NCBI GenBank assembly: GCA_031263105.1
Contig: JAISGJ010000063.1
Location: 1 to 41,704 of the forward strand
Direction: 5' to 3'
DNA from: Coriobacteriales bacterium
Lineage (GTDB): Bacteria; Actinomycetota; Coriobacteriia; Coriobacteriales; UBA8131
DNA length: 41,704 nucleotides
In this document: piece by piece, positions 24,670 through 32,560 of the stretch
How the letters are laid out: each line of letters begins with the position of its first letter
Numbering within the stretch: the first letter of the stretch is position 1
The notes under the pieces: generated by a model
Told to the model about the DNA's origin: nothing
What the model saw: the letters and a program-made list of their open reading frames with translations, nothing else
Database searches by the model: none
Made by a program: the position numbers and the translations under genes

Positions 24670-25002
24670 ATGCCTGAGAACGCCAAGAGCGCAGGTAACG
24701 CCCAGGGCACTGGGAGCACTGGGAGCAGGGAGAACGACGAGGCCTTCTCCTCCATCGAGGGGCTGCGCGCCGAGATAGACGCCCTGGACGCGGCTCTGGT
24801 AGGGCTGCTGAACAAGCGCGCCGAGCATGCGCTCGCCATCCGGGCCCTCAAGCCGAAGGCGCAGCTGGGGCTCTTCGACCCCCGGCGCGAGGAGGAGATA
24901 TTCGAGCGTGTGTCCGCCCTCAACGAGGGGCCGCTGTACGGCGACGACCTCAGGGCGATCTATGAGGCCATCCTTCGGGTGAGCAAGGAGATGCGAGGAT
25001 GA
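24670..25002 (+). CDS. Chorismate mutase, AroQ type
   Basis: Converts chorismate to prephenate for Phe and Tyr synthesis. The 110-aa protein has a low-complexity N-terminus (about 25 residues), then the all-helical AroQ fold: IEGLRAEIDALDAALVGLLNKRAEHA, with conserved Arg/Lys, and PRREEEIFERVSALNEGPL. ATG 24670 is chosen because acggaagga precedes it; an alternative ATG at 24634 has no such site. Its last codons overlap the DAHP synthase start (ATGA), linking the first and a late step of aromatic synthesis. Confidence 0.9.
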   Translation: MPENAKSAGNAQGTGSTGSRENDEAFSSIEGLRAEIDALDAALVGLLNKRAEHALAIRALKPKAQLGLFDPRREEEIFERVSALNEGPLYGDDLRAIYEAILRVSKEMRG

Positions 25003-25778
25003 CCTACGTTCCCTATCATAAGAAGGACACGATAACCATGCTCGCGGGCCCCTGCTCCATCGAGGGGCCCGAGCAGCTCGACACGGTCGCCTCCGCATTG
25101 AAGGGCGAGGGTCTGACCTGGATACGCGGAGGGGCGTTCAAACCACGGAGCAGCCCGTACTCCTTCCAAGGAATGGGGGTCGAGGGCCTGAGGATCATGG
25201 CCGAGGTCGGTGCGCGCTACGGCCTGGGGACGCTTACCGAGGTCGTGGACACCGCGCACGTGGACCTGGTGTCGTCTTACGTGGACGCCTTGCAGATAGG
25301 CACGCGCAACATGGCGAACTTCGAGCTCCTGAAGCGCATCGGCTCGGCGACGGCCGTGAACCACAAGCCCATCCTGTTCAAACGGGGGATGGCCGCGACG
25401 ATAGACGAGTGGCTCTCGGCGGCCGAGTACCTGACGGCCGACGGCAACCCGAACGTCATGCTGTGCGAGCGCGGCCTGCGCACCTTCGAGACCGCGACGC
25501 GCTTCACGCTCGACATCTCTGCGGTGCCGGTCATCCACAAGCGCTCGCTGCTGCCTGTCTGCGTGGACGTCTCACATCCCGCCGGACAGGTGGACCTCGT
25601 GCCCGCGCTGGCGAAGGCGGCGGTGGCCGCCGGCTGCGACTCGCTCATGATCGAGGTCCACCCCGACCCTCCCCACGCCAAATCGGACGCCTCCCAGCAG
25701 CTGACCGTCGAGGACTTCAAGGCCCTGCTCGCGGACCTTCGCACCGTTGCGGCCGCAGTGGGGAAAACGATCGTCTGA
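24999..25778 (+). CDS. aroF: 3-deoxy-7-phosphoheptulonate (DAHP) synthase, type I beta
   Basis: Condenses phosphoenolpyruvate and erythrose 4-phosphate, the entry to the shikimate pathway. The 259-aa TIM barrel carries AGPCSIEG, GGAFKPRSSPYSFQG, NHKPILFKRGM, the metal-site MLCERGLRTFE and DVSHPAGQ blocks. It lacks an N-terminal ferredoxin-like regulatory domain. The directly coupled chorismate mutase may therefore supply feedback control as a partner, as known for fused or interacting AroQ-DAHPS enzymes; that is inference. Confidence 0.95.
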   Translation: MTYVPYHKKDTITMLAGPCSIEGPEQLDTVASALKGEGLTWIRGGAFKPRSSPYSFQGMGVEGLRIMAEVGARYGLGTLTEVVDTAHVDLVSSYVDALQIGTRNMANFELLKRIGSATAVNHKPILFKRGMAATIDEWLSAAEYLTADGNPNVMLCERGLRTFETATRFTLDISAVPVIHKRSLLPVCVDVSHPAGQVDLVPALAKAAVAAGCDSLMIEVHPDPPHAKSDASQQLTVEDFKALLADLRTVAAAVGKTIV

Positions 25779-28213
25779 TGCCGAGCGCCCCCGCTGACGC
25801 CCCCGCCGGCACCTCCGCTGGCGCCTCCACCAATGCCTCCGCCCATGCCTCCACCAATGCCTCCGTCGACCTGGAGGCCCTGAACACCGAGCAGCGCGCC
25901 GCCGTCTGTTGCACGGAGGGCCCCCTGCTGGTGCTCGCGGGCGCGGGCAGCGGCAAGACCCGTGTGCTCACCTGCCGCATCGCCCACCTCATCGAGGACA
26001 AGGGGGTCGCGCCCTACCAGGTCATGGCGATCACCTTCACGAACAAGGCCGCTGCCGAGATGCGCGCACGCCTGGGCGCCCTGCTCTCGTGCGGCATGCG
26101 GGGGATGTGGGTCGCGACCTTCCACGCCATGTGCGTGCGCATGCTGCGGGCGGACGCCGAGCGCTGCGGCTATCCGCGCGACTTCACGATATACGACGAG
26201 AGCGACTCCCGGCGCCTGATGAAGGACATCCTCGGCGAGCTGAACATCGACCCGAAGCAGCTTCCCCTCAACGTCGTCCGCGAGCGCATCTCGAACGCGA
26301 AGAACGAGCTCGTGGGCGCGGCGGACTTCGAGGCCCGCGCATCCAACGGCCACGAGCGGCTCATCGCGCGCGTCTACCTGCTCCTGCAGGAGCGCCTGGG
26401 GCGTGCCGGCGCGATGGACTTCGACGACCTGCTGATGAACGCCTGGCTGCTGCTGAGCCGTCATGCCGACGTGCTTGCGGCCTATCAGGAGCGCTTCCGC
26501 TACCTCCATATCGACGAGTACCAGGACACGAACCGCGCACAGTACGCCATAGCGCGGCTTCTGGCGGCGGCCCATCACAACATCATGGTCGTCGGCGACG
26601 ACGACCAGTCCATCTACTCCTGGCGCGGGGCCGACCTCCGCAACATCCTCGAGTTCGAACGGGACTACCCCGAGGCGACCGTCGTCAAGCTCGAGCAGAA
26701 CTACCGCTCGACCCAGACCATCCTCGAGGCGGCGAACGCCGTCATCGCGAACAACGCGCGCCGCAAGCCCAAGCGCCTGTTCACGGACGGCAGGAAGGGG
26801 GAGAAGGTCGCCCTGTACCAGGCCTCCGACGAGCGCGACGAGGGCCGTTGGGTGGCCTCCGAGATAGAGCGCCTGCACCGTGAGGGCCGCCCGTATCGCG
26901 ACTTCGCCCTGTTCTATCGCACGAACGCCCAGTCCCGGACCCTGGAGGACATGCTGCTGCGTGCCGGCGTCCCCTACCGCATCGTCGGAGGGACCCGTTT
27001 CTTCGACCGCGCCGAGATACGCGACGTCATGGCCTACCTCAAGCTCGTCGTGAACCCCGCCGACGAGGTCGCCGCCAAGCGTGTCGTCAACGTGCCGAGG
27101 CGCGGGATCGGCAAGACGAGCGTCGAGCAGGTCGAGGCGCTCGCCCGCGAGGAGCGATGCAGCTTCCTCGATGCCGTGAACCTGACGGTGGCCGAAGGCC
27201 GTCTCAGGCCGCAGACCTGTGAGGCGCTTGCCCGCTTCTCCCAGCTGACACAGGACGCGCAGCACTATCGCGGCGGGCTGCGGGACATCGTCGAGACGGT
27301 CGTCGCCAAGAGCGGCCTGCTGGACGCCCTCCAGGCCGAGCGCACCGACGAGGCGCGCGGGCGCATCGAGAACATCCAGGAGTTCTTCGGCGTCGCCCAG
27401 GAGTTCGAAGAGGCCCATATGGATGAGGAGGAGGGCGAGGAGGCCGGGGCCGGCGGAGGGGCCGCCGCCGTCGAGGCCGAGGGCGGGGGAGAGGTGCGGC
27501 CTTTTGATGCCCCTGCCGCCCCCCTGCTCGTCCGCTTCATGGAGTGGCTCGCCCTCAGAAGCGACCTCGACTCCCTCGTCGCCGGCGACGACTACCTCGC
27601 CCTCATGACGATACACTCGGCCAAGGGCCTCGAGTTTCCCGTGGTGTTCGTGGCGGGGCTCGAGGAGTCGCTGTTCCCCCACGTTGCGTCCTCGGACGGG
27701 GCCGAGGGGCTGGAGGAGGAGCGGCGCCTTGCCTATGTCGCCATCACGCGCGCCCGCGAGCTGCTGTACCTCACGCATGCCCAGACGCGCAACCTCTTCG
27801 GGAGCATGCGGGCGAACCCCCGTTCGCGCTTCGTCGCCGAGATCGGAGGCGAGCACCTCAGTCTCAGCGGCGTGGGCTCGGCCGGCTATCAGGGGCTCGG
27901 TTGGGAGAAGCGCGGCGACCGCCATGGAACCTTCGGCTCCGGCACCTTGCGGGAGCAGGAGGGCGGCCGCGTCTTCGGCTCGGGCAGCGCGGGCGGCTCG
28001 TCTGCCGGTGCCGCAGGCGGGCAGCGGGACGCCGCGCTCAAACGGGAGCGGGAGTCGGTCGGCTTCGCCGTCGGCGACGCCGTCGACCACAAGACCTTCG
28101 GCAGCGGCGAGGTCGTCTCCGTCGACGGCGACGTCCTCCACATCCTCTTCTCCCGCAGCGGCGAGACCAAGAAGCTCCTCAAGGGCTACGCCCCCCTCGT
28201 CAAGACCGGCTGA
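25778..28213 (+). CDS. pcrA: ATP-dependent 3'-5' DNA helicase PcrA/UvrD
   Basis: An SF1A helicase for repair and replication-fork maintenance. The 811-aa protein shows Walker A (AGAGSGKTRVL), motif II (HIDEYQDTN), motif III (DDDQSIYSWRGA), motif IV (LEQNYRSTQTIL), motif V (TIHSAKGLEFPVVFV) and motif VI (YVAITRARELL). It ends with the short basic C-terminal domain that binds RNA polymerase in PcrA (VGDAVDHKTFGSGEVV...). The first about 28 residues are an Ala/Ser/Thr/Asn/Pro repeat (ASTNAS) absent from most PcrA proteins. ATG 25778 overlaps the DAHP synthase stop by one base (TGATG). Confidence 0.96.
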   Translation: MPSAPADAPAGTSAGASTNASAHASTNASVDLEALNTEQRAAVCCTEGPLLVLAGAGSGKTRVLTCRIAHLIEDKGVAPYQVMAITFTNKAAAEMRARLGALLSCGMRGMWVATFHAMCVRMLRADAERCGYPRDFTIYDESDSRRLMKDILGELNIDPKQLPLNVVRERISNAKNELVGAADFEARASNGHERLIARVYLLLQERLGRAGAMDFDDLLMNAWLLLSRHADVLAAYQERFRYLHIDEYQDTNRAQYAIARLLAAAHHNIMVVGDDDQSIYSWRGADLRNILEFERDYPEATVVKLEQNYRSTQTILEAANAVIANNARRKPKRLFTDGRKGEKVALYQASDERDEGRWVASEIERLHREGRPYRDFALFYRTNAQSRTLEDMLLRAGVPYRIVGGTRFFDRAEIRDVMAYLKLVVNPADEVAAKRVVNVPRRGIGKTSVEQVEALAREERCSFLDAVNLTVAEGRLRPQTCEALARFSQLTQDAQHYRGGLRDIVETVVAKSGLLDALQAERTDEARGRIENIQEFFGVAQEFEEAHMDEEEGEEAGAGGGAAAVEAEGGGEVRPFDAPAAPLLVRFMEWLALRSDLDSLVAGDDYLALMTIHSAKGLEFPVVFVAGLEESLFPHVASSDGAEGLEEERRLAYVAITRARELLYLTHAQTRNLFGSMRANPRSRFVAEIGGEHLSLSGVGSAGYQGLGWEKRGDRHGTFGSGTLREQEGGRVFGSGSAGGSSAGAAGGQRDAALKRERESVGFAVGDAVDHKTFGSGEVVSVDGDVLHILFSRSGETKKLLKGYAPLVKTG

Positions 28214-28224
28214 GCGCCCCTGCA

Positions 28225-28246
28225 CAGATGAGGCCTGGAGCGGGCG
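28225..28246. repeat. Direct-repeat copy of the rnpB 3' end, left
   Basis: Begins cagatgaggcctggagcg and is identical over 22 bp to 28374-28395, where the sequence is the 3' strand of the RNase P RNA P1 helix and its downstream flank. The two copies, 127 bp apart, bracket a partial REP-like element. Confidence 0.85.
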
Positions 28247-28287
28247 CTCTGTGGCCCCGCCGCCCTCTACGCAGGGGTCGCCGTCTC

Positions 28288-28345
28288 TCTGTCATCCTGA
28301 GCGTAATGAGCGCAGCGAATGGAGCGTGAGGATCTTGGCTGCGAC
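28288..28345. mobile_element. REP-like element, partial copy C
   Basis: Contains ctgtcatcctgagcg and the partly complementary gcgtgaggatc, matching one end and the inner dyad of copies A and B, but the second end is missing. It lies between the pcrA stop and rnpB, inside the duplicated 22-bp repeats. Confidence 0.6.
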
Positions 28346-28382
28346 TTCGCCGCTTGCGCGATGTGTTCCTGTGCAGATGAGG

Positions 28383-29543
<1,161 letters not shown>

Positions 29544-29545
29544 TG

Positions 29546-29575
29546 CGCTATCAAAAGGTCTACCTTTTGATAGCG
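29546..29575. promoter_or_regulatory. 30-bp dyad, putative serine recombinase site I
   Basis: Two perfect 14-bp arms (cgctatcaaaaggt and its complement) around a non-palindromic central dinucleotide ct (29560-29561), starting 2 bp after the recombinase stop. Small serine recombinases cut at a central 2-bp overlap within a dyad of 26-30 bp, so the structure fits. As a terminator it would lack a T run. Confidence 0.55.
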
Positions 29576-29691
29576 TACCGATGGTACCACAAAATCGGCG
29601 AACGCAAGCGCATTCGGCGCGAAAACTGCCCGATTGAGGCAGATCGGAGCAGAAAAGCAGGACTGTGTCCCGAATAACTGACGCAGAACAC

Positions 29692-29721
29692 CCCTGTCAA
29701 AAGGTAGACATATTGAGAGTG
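29692..29721. promoter_or_regulatory. Degenerate copy of the dyad in inverted orientation
   Basis: Matches the reverse complement of the 29546-29575 dyad at 24 of 30 positions, including tcaaaaggt, the central ag and the following ac. The orientation defined by the central dinucleotide is opposite to the first site. It lies 25 bp before the ATG of the first island gene. Confidence 0.5.
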
Positions 29722-29746
29722 GGCTAAGAGAAAAGAGGGATGAACT

Positions 29747-29974
29747 ATGAAATACGAATATAAAGTGATTACACCGCAACAATTCAATAAACATGAAGAT
29801 ATTGAGATGATGCATCTAGGCTGGGGTCCAGTAGAAGAAATCGAGAAAGCAATAAATAAACTAGCGAATGAGGGATGGGAATATCTAAATCCGATAGTGT
29901 TCCCATATACAACGGATGGTAAGTGGCTAGCGCATACAAGAGTCCACCTAGTATTCAGGCGAGAAAAATCGTAA
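29747..29974 (+). CDS. DUF4177-like small protein
   Basis: A 75-aa soluble protein. The pattern KYEYKVITPQQF... followed by an acidic helix and ...AINKLANEGWEYLNPIVF is that of DUF4177, a short alpha/beta family of unknown function common in Firmicutes and Actinobacteria. The ending RVHLVFRREK fits the last strand of that fold. Shine-Dalgarno aagaggga. Base composition is much lower in GC than upstream genes. It is first in the island and nearest the recombinase sites. Confidence 0.75.
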   Translation: MKYEYKVITPQQFNKHEDIEMMHLGWGPVEEIEKAINKLANEGWEYLNPIVFPYTTDGKWLAHTRVHLVFRREKS

Positions 29975-30212
29975 AACAGCCACGTCTTTGCAACAATCCA
30001 TGTGCGTAAATAATTTGGCACACCGGAAATTCCATAGAACGTCAATGGCGAGCGGAGCGAAGCAATCCATAATCGCATTGTAAATGGGTTGCCTCGGTGT
30101 TTCACGTCACCCAATGAGCTGTCATTGGGAAACGTGAAACAGGGAAGGGCACGGAATAGCAGAGTTCGATTGTCACTGGGAAATAATACTTTGCAGAAGA
30201 TAAGGATATGCA
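29975..30212. other. Intergenic stretch with a stable hairpin
   Basis: No gene seen. The main feature is a hairpin at 30098-30141: tgtttcacgt and acgtgaaaca enclose cccaatga-gctg-tcattggg, an 18-bp stem broken by one small internal loop. A related half (tgtcactgggaaata) recurs at about 30173. It might be a terminator, an operator or a small structured RNA. Confidence 0.55.
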
Positions 30213-30713
30213 ATGAAAGAACACGACAGCTTTACAGTCTCACCATCCTCTGAAACAGCTGCAATAGAGAGAAAGCAACGTTTTGGATGGGAACTATTTT
30301 CAACGCAAGAAGTGAAGATAAAAGATTCCCATCTCGAAGGAGCAGGTGGGAACAGTGTACGTTCTGTTACTGAGACCGAACATTATATAAAATTGTCTTT
30401 TCAGCGTGATACCGATATGCCCAACTATACGCAGCTCAAAGCCTTAGAAGGGAGATTTAACGGACTTCACGCACCAGACAAGCCAGCTGAACCTTCCGTC
30501 GGGTGTGGGATGATAATTGCAATAATAGTCGGCTTCGCTCTATGGATTGTCCCCGGAGTAATACTTCTTCTGGTATATCTTCTTCATTTTAAGCCAAAAA
30601 CAAAGGAAAAGCATGCTGTCGAACTCGCTGAATATAATAGGCAATATGAGAGATATTCAAAGGAAGTCAACGATATATATGCACAAGCAGAGGCGCTATT
30701 GAGGAAATCATAA
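30213..30713 (+). CDS. Unrecognised single-pass membrane protein
   Basis: A 166-aa protein. Residues 1-95 form a soluble N-terminal region with a conserved-looking FGWELFSTQEVKIKDSHLEG...ETEHYIKLSFQRD pattern, which I recall only from hypothetical proteins. A membrane segment (about 98-126, containing a Gly-Pro kink) is followed by a charged helical tail likely to form a coiled coil (ELAEYNRQYERYSKEVNDIYAQAEALL). ATG 30213 follows aaggatat. No signal peptide. Lower GC than the housekeeping genes. Function unknown. Confidence 0.75.
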   Translation: MKEHDSFTVSPSSETAAIERKQRFGWELFSTQEVKIKDSHLEGAGGNSVRSVTETEHYIKLSFQRDTDMPNYTQLKALEGRFNGLHAPDKPAEPSVGCGMIIAIIVGFALWIVPGVILLLVYLLHFKPKTKEKHAVELAEYNRQYERYSKEVNDIYAQAEALLRKS

Positions 30714-30963
30714 ATAGTTGACATGAAGACCATCATATCGCACATACTCGCATCAGGTTCCTTGCGTTAAAAATACTGCCAGAATTTAAGTAACACTCGC
30801 GTTGCCAATTTTGCCTATGTCACATCCGCCTAGCTATGGAAGATGAAACAAGATGGGGATTATAGAGTCCGAGACGAAATACGTGAGACTGGATTTTGCG
30901 GGCGTTAAAGGGGGATTACGCGAGCGTGTCCGACAATCGAGCGTATTTTAAAGGAGCTTAACT

Positions 30964-31197
30964 ATGGGTTTCGTAGATTTTATAGACCGCTTAATAGAGG
31001 CATCCCCAATTGTACTACTTGGAATACTGCTTGTAGCTGGTGGAAGTATAATTTTATGTTATGCAGTAAAAAGCGGGTTTAGGTTCGGTTGGGGCGTGTG
31101 GCGCCCAGGGTCGCCTTTTAATAGATTGGCTTTGGGAGCAATTCTTATTGTTGGTGGCATATTTTTTCTAGGGCTTGCTGGCCTAATTCATTTCTAG
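30964..31197 (+). CDS. Small two-helix membrane protein, possibly frameshifted
   Basis: A 77-aa protein with hydrophobic segments about 14-36 (SPIVLLGILLVAGGSIILCYAV) and 54-76 (LALGAILIVGGIFFLGLAGL). Shine-Dalgarno aaaggagc. Immediately past the stop, another frame reads FLGLFIIGIGLVLVLSPKG and stops at 31249, a plausible third helix. One missing or extra base near 31180 would join it. Function unknown; it is one of several tiny membrane proteins in the island. Confidence 0.7.
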   Translation: MGFVDFIDRLIEASPIVLLGILLVAGGSIILCYAVKSGFRFGWGVWRPGSPFNRLALGAILIVGGIFFLGLAGLIHF

Positions 31198-31259
31198 GTT
31201 TATTTATCATAGGTATCGGCTTGGTGTTGGTTTTGAGTCCAAAGGGATAGAAGGGACAT

Positions 31260-31514
31260 ATGATTGATGAGTTCGCTAATGTGGCTGGCGATGCAGTTAT
31301 GGATGGCTTTAATGCAGTAAAGCCTGGATTTAATGAGGGAATTGAAGGAATAGTCAGAATCTTCGGCAGTGTTGGGTCGGTTCTAGCGGCAATAATTTTT
31401 TGCTATGTCCTGTATCGATTTATACGCAAGTCCGGTTTTGGTATTGGGGCACTCGTGTCATTGGGATTTATGGTTTTCTTTGTAGTAGCAGCTTGGTGGA
31501 TTTTATTGCCGTAA
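31260..31514 (+). CDS. Small two-helix membrane protein
   Basis: An 84-aa protein. The amphipathic N-terminal 30 residues (VAGDAVMDGFNAVKPGFNEGIEGI) are followed by two membrane helices (about 36-53 and 62-83) joined by a short basic loop (RFIRKSGFG). ATG 31260 has agaaggga upstream. It is unrelated in sequence to the preceding gene, though similar in topology. Function unknown. Confidence 0.72.
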   Translation: MIDEFANVAGDAVMDGFNAVKPGFNEGIEGIVRIFGSVGSVLAAIIFCYVLYRFIRKSGFGIGALVSLGFMVFFVVAAWWILLP

Positions 31515-31583
31515 GCCCTGTTCTCTATCTCCCTGTCATGTATCGGTGTCGTCAGAATCTTGGAAACGGAAGTAAGCTAAAAA

Positions 31584-31919
31584 ATGCCTATCGACGTTGC
31601 ACAATCGAATCAAGTCAGCAGACTGATTATAGAGAGAAGAAAAGGAGGCTTGATAATCGACCGGAGCACTGTTTGGCCTTGGGACGTATATGTGGATGGT
31701 CATCGCATAGACGCACTTTATCAAGCAGGCAGCAGGGTCACCATTGAGAGAGACGGCGGTTTCGTCTGTTTTATCAGATGTGAAAATGGAATATATGAAG
31801 AAACTTCTGAAATAAGAATAAATGTCAAGACAGGTCAATCTTTGAAACTGGCATATGTCTATAAAAAGGTATTTGTCGGATGGGATTTCCAAAGGGTGCC
31901 TTGGGATAAATCCCCTTGA
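31584..31919 (+). CDS. Unrecognised soluble beta-rich protein, possible frameshift
   Basis: A 111-aa protein of alternating short strands (LIIERRKGGLIIDRSTVWPWDVYVDGHRID, SRVTIERDGGFVCFIRC) resembling small beta-sandwich or PEGA-like domains, but I cannot name a family. After the stop the next frame stays open as LDLHVERFYQHPYDESVAQV... to TAA at 32022-32024, overlapping the next gene's ATG by a few bases as an operon partner would. This suggests either a +1 frameshift or a second short gene lacking a usual start. Shine-Dalgarno is weak (ggaag, 12 nt away). Confidence 0.6.
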   Translation: MPIDVAQSNQVSRLIIERRKGGLIIDRSTVWPWDVYVDGHRIDALYQAGSRVTIERDGGFVCFIRCENGIYEETSEIRINVKTGQSLKLAYVYKKVFVGWDFQRVPWDKSP

Positions 31920-32015
31920 CCTTCACGTTGAGCGATTCTATCAACATCCGTACGATGAGTCAGTAGCACAAGTGTTTTTTGACGGAGGATTCTCCAAGTT
32001 GAAGGGAGTCATCAC

Positions 32016-32216
32016 ATGTCGTTAATGAAGAAAATTACAAATTCCATTGAATCAGGTATACACAGGAGCCCGCTGGATTCGATAGCTCACAATTTCGACC
32101 AACACAATCGGGAGGTGTTCTTCAAAAAGCTCAACGAACTTTCAATCGCAAAAAAGGGCGATCCGGGCGATGACAGCGAGGACATAGAAAGTAAAAAAAC
32201 ACGACGCAGACGGTGA
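32016..32216 (+). CDS. Small basic hypothetical protein
   Basis: A 66-aa soluble protein with an amphipathic first half (SLMKKITNSIESGIHRSPLDSI) and a tail that goes from acidic (GDDSEDIES) to strongly basic (KKTRRRR). ATG 32016 follows gaaggga. It may be a small nucleic-acid- or membrane-binding adaptor, but nothing is recognised. Overlaps or abuts both neighbours, so it is probably co-transcribed. Confidence 0.6.
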   Translation: MSLMKKITNSIESGIHRSPLDSIAHNFDQHNREVFFKKLNELSIAKKGDPGDDSEDIESKKTRRRR

Positions 32217-32233
32217 GGCTTCCGGGTGAACGA

Positions 32234-32530
32234 ATGAAACGATATAAGCAGCAAAAGACATTGAGTAATGAATTAGATAAACTAAAGAGAAACACAAGCG
32301 GCAATGAGAGTTATAGATTGGGAACGGTTTTGTCTGCCAAAGAGTTAGGCGTTTCTAGAGAGGAAGGGTTGACTGTGAGCACAACTGTTGAAAACAGCTC
32401 GTACAGAACAATCGGTTATATAAAAGGCGAAACAATTGAAGACAGCTCGTACCGAACGGTCGGTCGAGTCAAAGGTTTAGACATTCGTCAAGGCGGTGCG
32501 GCAGCTTTACTTCTTTTGAACGCACGGTGA
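32234..32530 (+). CDS. Small hypothetical protein with an internal repeat
   Basis: A 98-aa protein with a tandem duplication: ENSSYRTIGYIKGETI followed by EDSSYRTVGRVKGLDI, then a hydrophobic patch (GGAAALLLLNAR). GTG 32213, which overlaps the previous stop, is an alternative start giving 105 aa; neither has a strong Shine-Dalgarno. The repeat suggests two beta-hairpins. No family recognised. Confidence 0.6.
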   Translation: MKRYKQQKTLSNELDKLKRNTSGNESYRLGTVLSAKELGVSREEGLTVSTTVENSSYRTIGYIKGETIEDSSYRTVGRVKGLDIRQGGAAALLLLNAR

Positions 32531-32560
32531 AAACTGAGCAGTAGGATATGAGGAGGGGCA

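Noticed and set aside
29546-29575. Simple intrinsic terminator of the recombinase gene
   Set aside because: No T run follows the stem on either strand, and the central 2-bp asymmetry with a matching second copy fits a recombination site better. A termination role is not excluded.
30718-30760. Promoter starting with ttgaca at 30718
   Set aside because: The -35 is perfect but no acceptable -10 lies 16-18 bp downstream, so I did not list it as a feature.
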